A stretch of 6,646 bases of DNA, taken from assembly GCA_031556525.1 (NCBI GenBank), contig JAVBSS010000051.1, forward strand, positions 1 to 6,646, given 5' to 3'. Under the pieces are notes generated by a model, which was not told the DNA's origin, did no database searches, and worked only from the letters and a program-made list of their open reading frames with translations. Shown one piece after another: positions 3,801-6,646 of the stretch (positions are counted from its first letter, which is position 1; each line of letters begins with the position of its first letter). Made by a program: the position numbers and the translations under genes. This DNA is from JAVBSN01 sp031556525 (GTDB lineage Bacteria; Bacillota; Clostridia; Lachnospirales; Lachnospiraceae).

Positions 3801-6646
3801 AATATGTTTGACCTTCATATGGATCCTCTATGCTTTCTACTTTGGCTAGTGTTGAACTTTCCGTAAATCTTGAAGAGTAATCTTGATAGGTATATGTAGT
3901 TGTTTTACCATTATTTGTTTGTGACCTAACTCTACCGTATTTATCAATAATAGTATCACTTATATCCGGATTTGTACTAGCAGTCCTATACCTCTTCTCA
4001 GTAACTTTATCAGCGTTAGGATAAGTTTTACCATTTATTGAAAAATTATTGTTTCTTACAATACTTTTTTCTAATAACAACTTATCTTCTTCATAGTACT
4101 TAGTTGCTTCACCAAAGATATTATATTCAAAACTGTAATTTCTTCCATCTTGGTCACTTACTTTTTTTAGTCTACCATTACTATCATACATAAATCTATT
4201 TTGGGCATTAATGGTTCCTGTTTGATTATTTTTGTTTTGGATACTTTTTATTTTGTCATGATGGGTATCATATGATATATCGGATGTGTTATCTTCGATA
4301 GTTGTACTACTTGGCATCATCCATGGGTCTTCATATGTGTATTCTTTAGTTATGCCGTTTGAGGTAACTGATACTGGTTGTTCTCTTAACTTTGGATATG
4401 TTGTTCCGTAGTTGTAAGTAGTTGTTAGTCTTTCTTTAGCTCTTGACTCTTCATCATTATCGTTGAACATTTCAATTGAGGTTATATTTCCATAATCATC
4501 ATACTCGTTAAAAGATAGTACCTCATAAGCATCTTTTTTCGCTCTTAGAAGTCCATTATTATAGGTCCATATATATGTTTTAGAAGAGCTACTTTCATCT
4601 ATATTATCATCTAAATCATTAACAAAATCAACAGCAGTTTTTTGTTCGTAATGGTCATCTTTTATACGTAATTGTGATTTTGTCACACACCATTTTGAAT
4701 TAGCTGTTCTATTTCTTGATTCTGTGTAATAGTTTGGAAGTGCTCCGCCGCTGTCTAAATAGTCAAGTTCAAACTTATGTGAGTATTGACTATTTTGAAA
4801 AACTGCATATATTTCTTTTACTGAAATCATTCTTGTCCCACTACATACTACCATATCAAAAATTTTAGTGTTATCTAGTCCTTGTTGATGGTACATATTT
4901 TTATAGGTTCTAAACAGGTCTTCTTCAGTCATAAAGAATGATGAACTGATTAGTTCTTCTTGCATTGCATCTGTTTTTTCTTTATACTTTATTTTTTTTA
5001 TATTATCAAAGTAGTCTCCTTTAATCATTAAATAATTTGTAGTTCCAACTGCAATTCTTAAGTCTGCAATTAATACTTCACCATTGTAGCCTTCAAAGGA
5101 TAAACTCATACTATCTAGTTCTTCTTTGATTCTTTCAATATCGCTAGCATTTATATCTGAATCTTTTTCAGTAATATCAAAGTTAATTGGGATGGTTATA
5201 TATTGCCATGAATCAGCCAGTACATCGCCTATAAAACTATGAAATGTTTCAGATACATACCTATTAGATATTGGATTAAAATTTGAACCATAAGAAAATT
5301 TTGCCTTTACATTATTTTTCGAGGTAGTGAATTTTGCCCAAAATGATACGGTAAACCTATCTGTATATTTATGTTTTTTCTTTGTTGAATTGGGATTATT
5401 AGGAAAAATGCTTTTAAAGTCATTTATCTTATCAATTGGGACCTGGTATGATGGGTTACTACCATTTAATATATTAGCTTTTTTTCCATTTATCTTGATA
5501 CTACTTGCTCCTTCACTATTCAACTCCCACCCGCTGGTTTTGGTCATTGTTAGATATCCTTTAGTTACTGTATCTTCTAAGATACCAATTGTAAAACCTT
5601 CTTCATTAAAGAAGTAGGCAAATGTTATACCTTTTTCATTAGTAATGGTGGTTTTATTTTTATTTGTTGAATATGTGAATATCGAAGTGCTTTTAACATA
5701 AGAGTTTGGAACACCAACATCACAATTTATAAGGATTTTTTCTTCTTCGCCAACATATATGTCTTCTCCTAGATATATATCATATCCTACATAATTAACT
5801 TGTCCTTTGATGTAGTTTTGGCTTATGCTAACTGTACAATTTCTTACTTGATTTATTTTATTATCGGCTGTATAAATAAATTGTAATGCTGATAAATCAC
5901 TTCCATATGCATATCTCATATTACTACCGTTATATGTGAATGTGGCAACTGTTTTAGAAGTTATGTTATTAGTCTTTTTAGTCATTGTGGTAATGTTTCC
6001 AAAGATGTCATAAGTATAATATAATGCTTCTTTTGATGCTTCACATTTGATTTCATATAATAGATTGTTTTTATATGTAAATAATATGGTTCTTAATGAT
6101 TTTCTTGTATCATATATTTCAATTAATTGGCCTAGGGTATTATATCGATATTTCTTTTCAATTTCTGAATTGATTCCTGATCTCACATATAATAGTTTTC
6201 CGTTAGATGCGAACTCTATTTCATTACCTACTTCATCACTTATGATGGCTTTATATATATCTGCATATTTATTAGTATCCCACATTAATCCGGTTGTGAC
6301 TTTTAGGGTTAAGCCAAGTCCGGTTTTATCATAATATGAATATGTTTTTTGATAGCATTCTTCATATGGAACTGGTCCTTGATAGTTAGCAGGTTTATTG
6401 GGCAGTAATTCATATTCATCTTTATATCTTATAAATCGATGTTCATATCCCATACTATCATAGTAATAATAGTCTGAATCTTCAGTATTGTCTACTTTCA
6501 CTAAATACTGCTGTACATTTAACTTCCAGTTCTTTCCCATATGAGTATCATGTGAGATGTGTCCCTCAAAATGTGAGTTATATATATGAGATATCCCTAT
6601 TTGAAAACTACCAGCACCTATTACCATATCCGGGTGTTCGAACAAT
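868..6646 (-). CDS. RHS/YD-repeat polymorphic toxin with Hint domain and HNH-like nuclease tip (5' end outside window)
   Basis: This is the large secreted or surface toxin of a polymorphic-toxin operon. The frame is open to the right edge; the TTG at 6643-6645 is only the first complete codon, so the true start, any signal peptide and any anchor are not visible. Residues are counted from that codon (1925 to the TAA at 868-870). Order seen: N-terminal RHS-type beta region with a motif like GKNWKLN and a YD repeat around residue 216 (YTYDIFGNIT); a beta-sandwich, lectin-like insert around 365-540; the main YD-repeat shell around 695-1396 (for example YDDYGNIT near 719, YDHLGR near 1045, YDAWGN near 1338), ending in an RHS core starting NPFRWKGHYFDTESGLYY; hydrophobic segment 1456-1551; Hint domain 1560-1807; toxin tip 1808-1925. 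The next gene starts one base after the stop, so the two are co-transcribed. The architecture is a confident call; delivery route and target are inference from RHS/WapA-type toxins. Confidence 0.93.
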   Translation of the reverse strand, partial: LFEHPDMVIGAGSFQIGISHIYNSHFEGHISHDTHMGKNWKLNVQQYLVKVDNTEDSDYYYYDSMGYEHRFIRYKDEYELLPNKPANYQGPVPYEECYQKTYSYYDKTGLGLTLKVTTGLMWDTNKYADIYKAIISDEVGNEIEFASNGKLLYVRSGINSEIEKKYRYNTLGQLIEIYDTRKSLRTILFTYKNNLLYEIKCEASKEALYYTYDIFGNITTMTKKTNNITSKTVATFTYNGSNMRYAYGSDLSALQFIYTADNKINQVRNCTVSISQNYIKGQVNYVGYDIYLGEDIYVGEEEKILINCDVGVPNSYVKSTSIFTYSTNKNKTTITNEKGITFAYFFNEEGFTIGILEDTVTKGYLTMTKTSGWELNSEGASSIKINGKKANILNGSNPSYQVPIDKINDFKSIFPNNPNSTKKKHKYTDRFTVSFWAKFTTSKNNVKAKFSYGSNFNPISNRYVSETFHSFIGDVLADSWQYITIPINFDITEKDSDINASDIERIKEELDSMSLSFEGYNGEVLIADLRIAVGTTNYLMIKGDYFDNIKKIKYKEKTDAMQEELISSSFFMTEEDLFRTYKNMYHQQGLDNTKIFDMVVCSGTRMISVKEIYAVFQNSQYSHKFELDYLDSGGALPNYYTESRNRTANSKWCVTKSQLRIKDDHYEQKTAVDFVNDLDDNIDESSSSKTYIWTYNNGLLRAKKDAYEVLSFNEYDDYGNITSIEMFNDNDEESRAKERLTTTYNYGTTYPKLREQPVSVTSNGITKEYTYEDPWMMPSSTTIEDNTSDISYDTHHDKIKSIQNKNNQTGTINAQNRFMYDSNGRLKKVSDQDGRNYSFEYNIFGEATKYYEEDKLLLEKSIVRNNNFSINGKTYPNADKVTEKRYRTASTNPDISDTIIDKYGRVRSQTNNGKTTTYTYQDYSSRFTESSTLAKVESIEDPYEGQTYYYQYDEENRPFGWWASGNDETGAIDTEVRQLNQNDIEYTFHTDGSKRTSSIIREDNEVDSGKKKYIEPRIYKTIDKDDSFVSSPNDYQATYIYDHLGRQKKVIGGGSIYGAVDRVIPSTTTEYKPETTFIKKQIHNINHVNYLLGTIVDSLSINQEYEHDSRGNITVFTETGEGFKEVPKIEIPRIFGLDTTTLNKTRTYSYDSQNRLKKETYKNFNQTEYDYDYEYVVNSNKIKKVKQGSTTIKEFTYTNNKKTTYKSYSVNYPITYDNYGNVTKHLNDVITYNNRNLISKVGNTIYDYNHQGVRFTKEISSNIKVNYYLDGSRILGEDRIDSSDNTTKKLRYFYNAQGIAGLRYDGYNFNFIRDAIGNISKIMHRGKLIAEYNYDAWGNCTTSYLGTYHVRDKFVVDNNPFRWKGHYFDTESGLYYINSRYYSPELMIYLDADNPENFIENAYVINGLDRHAITTTNSVDFMVNNDNIFTSTELFPDPDYDPDKDKSWWQLNWKKAVQFIIFLVLLIVSVVLMIIPGTQAFGIGMFMNGLKFAINGFVIGGIIGGITSLIKGNKFLEGATDGAIEGLINGFNAGAIMYCVSQGIGAIANVINKAKAPSYCFISGTLVVTREGYKKIEDIEVGDEVLSYDEETGRQDYKHVLNLFRNGKLINDTRNQDIGEGVRDWINVKVSKESTKEELDLITCTFEHPFFVLNASLDRTKVIFEGSDEQTKESQGTWIAAKDLKAGDKLLLSNGENAIITSIEVEHYDEPHTTYNFEVEVSLPLLTPHRKDKITAKEDTSYNVEGKGLVNAKDVQVGDRIILESGEIAIVLSSETKTVGGPQVTYNFEVADFHTYYVGQSGTLVHNACGDDAFDVMQFDDAAIAEAKTPLVNSKGVSRDPSFSTFKRKLFAAQERLHPGTFAEGTTNIINGQKVILHHPLGRAGANLYNVVGVTQSQHLAIHAITGYKNAVWSAVNYSLGSGVF
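876..886 (-). promoter_or_regulatory. Ribosome binding site of the immunity gene, inside the toxin's last codons
   Basis: On the minus strand the sequence AGGAAGCGGGG precedes the ATG. The GGGG is 9 bases from the start codon and AGGAAG is 14 bases away, so neither is an ideal AGGAGG, but the purine run is G-rich against an AT-rich background. It lies within the codons for the toxin's final Gly-Ser-Gly residues, so ribosomes ending the toxin would be placed for translational coupling. Confidence 0.55.
919..947 (-). promoter_or_regulatory. Possible internal promoter for the immunity gene
   Basis: Within the toxin-tip coding DNA the minus strand has TTGCAA (942-947), a 17-base spacer, then TATAAA (919-924). 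These match the sigma-70 consensus at 4 of 6 and 5 of 6 positions with ideal spacing. Transcription would start near 912, giving an untranslated leader of about 45 bases before the immunity ATG at 866. It would let the immunity protein be made without the very long toxin message. Matches of this quality arise by chance in AT-rich DNA, so this is a candidate only. Confidence 0.33.
1225..1968 (-). other. Pretoxin Hint (intein-like) autoprocessing domain, enlarged
   Basis: Residues 1560-1807 carry the marks of a PT-Hint domain. Block A starts at Cys1560 (CFISGTLV) and continues with KIEDIEVGDEVLSYD; the block B TxxH motif is T1645-F-E-H1648 followed by PFFV; the end is YNFEVADFHTYYVG, then LVHNAC, with His1806-Asn1807 as the catalytic C-terminal pair. 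By family knowledge, Hint domains of polymorphic toxins cleave themselves from the toxin through Asn cyclisation, so release after Asn1807 is expected. At about 248 residues it is well above the roughly 130-150 I would expect for such a domain, because its second half is duplicated (see the repeat entry) and because there are extra residues before TxxH and after HPFFV. All catalytic positions look intact. Confidence 0.88.
1273..1620 (-). repeat. Tandem duplication inside the Hint domain
   Basis: Two collinear copies of one Hint sub-unit: residues 1676-1721 (DNA 1483-1620) and 1746-1791 or so (DNA 1273-1410). Each has A-K-D-L/V-x-x-GD, then a GE-x-A-I turn, then P-x-x-TYNFEV. The offset is exactly 71 residues (213 bases) from the AKD motif through to YNFEV, with no gap. 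By hand alignment 19 of 44 residues (1678-1721 against 1749-1792) are identical. DNA similarity remains around the YNFEV codons (about 1277-1306 against 1490-1519). The first copy lacks the FHTYYVG ending; the second lacks a true HPF before it, reading TSYNVEGKG at about 1740-1748. Confidence 0.8.
1993..2280 (-). other. Hydrophobic glycine-rich segment with two likely membrane helices
   Basis: Residues 1456-1551 lie between the RHS core and the Hint domain. A strongly hydrophobic helix spans about 1457-1475 (rich in I, L, V and F, preceded by WKK), then a turn PGTQ, then a glycine-rich hydrophobic stretch about 1481-1510 with GFVIGGIIGGI, and a weaker small-residue stretch to 1551 (GATDGAIEGLINGFNAGA). 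The first two are long enough to cross a membrane. Similar GG-rich hydrophobic pre-toxin regions occur in other RHS and WapA-like toxins and are often proposed to help toxin translocation; that role here is inference. Confidence 0.65.
2458..4563 (-). other. Main YD-repeat (RHS) shell with terminal core motif
   Basis: Residues about 695-1396 contain many degenerate YD repeats (YxxxGxxxx followed by Y-rich strands), which in RHS proteins of known structure coil into a hollow beta-sheet cage round the C-terminal toxin. The shell ends in the family core at residues 1359-1396, recognisable from NPFRWKGHYFDTESGLYY and NSRYYSPE. The part after SPE is divergent: the usual GRF/WCRF step reads LMIYLDAD, and the usual NNPxxxxDPxG ending is replaced by residues rich in T, N and S (AITTTNSVDF). 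The repeat family is certain; exact repeat number was not counted. Confidence 0.85.
5026..5553 (-). other. Lectin-like beta-sandwich insert in the RHS protein
   Basis: Residues about 365-540 interrupt the YD-repeat pattern. They show alternating hydrophobic strands typical of a carbohydrate-binding-module or concanavalin-like sandwich: a stretch FTVSFWAKF at about 431-439, a segment around DSWQYITIPINF, and a closing strand EVLIADLRIAVG ending at 533. A very similar strand pattern (YTVSFWAK, then W-x-x-V/I, then a final IDDVxL-like strand) is common in CBM-like modules of Gram-positive surface proteins. Role in glycan or cell-surface binding is inference; no binding residues can be named. Boundaries are approximate. 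Confidence 0.5.

Noticed and set aside
5327..5617. Plus-strand open frame of 96 codons opposite the toxin gene
   Set aside because: It is antisense to the confidently called RHS frame, has low-complexity hydrophobic composition from the complementary strand and no convincing ribosome site.
6047..6334. Plus-strand open frame of 95 codons opposite the toxin gene
   Set aside because: Antisense shadow of the RHS frame; no recognisable domain and no start signal.
6643..6645. TTG as the start codon of the toxin
   Set aside because: It is simply the first complete codon at the window edge; the frame is open beyond it and the sequence there is already mid-domain in RHS style, with no signal peptide.
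1..6646. UGA-as-tryptophan code of Mollicutes
   Set aside because: Tryptophan codons inspected in both genes (for example in WIQDPEWP and NPFRWKG) are TGG and all gene ends are TAA, so the standard code explains the window.
1..6646. CRISPR array, tRNA, rRNA or insertion sequence
   Set aside because: No regularly spaced identical repeats, no tRNA-like cloverleaf and no transposase were seen; nearly all of the window is coding for the two genes.

Overview
This AT-rich window (roughly 30% GC by sampled hand counts) carries the 3' end of a polymorphic-toxin operon, read entirely on the minus strand. The standard code, short AT-rich intergenic DNA, sigma-70-type promoter matches and a WapA/RHS-like protein architecture suggest a low-GC Gram-positive lineage (Bacillota or a standard-code relative of the Mollicutes). 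The genus cannot be told from the sequence.

Layout, in transcription order from right to left. (1) 6645-868: a very large RHS/YD-repeat toxin whose reading frame is still open at the right edge, so its true N-terminus lies outside the window. The visible 1925 residues hold a YD-repeat-type N-terminal beta region, a lectin-like beta-sandwich insert, the main RHS shell ending in a core motif, a hydrophobic glycine-rich segment with two likely membrane helices, an unusual enlarged Hint (intein-like) autoprocessing domain, and a C-terminal toxin tip of about 118 residues with an HNH/endonuclease VII-like His/Asn pattern. (2) 866-243: a 207-residue protein starting one base after the toxin stop codon, the expected place for the cognate immunity protein. 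(3) 228-193: a clear rho-independent terminator closing the operon. (4) 118-1: a promoter-like stretch, a ribosome binding site and the first 13 codons of another minus-strand gene that runs off the left edge.

How the parts work together (inference from the family): the RHS shell would enclose or present the toxin, the Hint domain would cut after Asn1807 to free the tip, the tip would attack nucleic acid in a neighbouring cell, and the immunity protein would neutralise it in the producer. The most unusual points are a collinear 71-residue-offset duplication inside the Hint domain, a GC jump confined to the toxin tip (about 41%, against about 27% in the immunity gene next to it), and a possible internal promoter inside the tip-coding DNA that could express immunity on its own.
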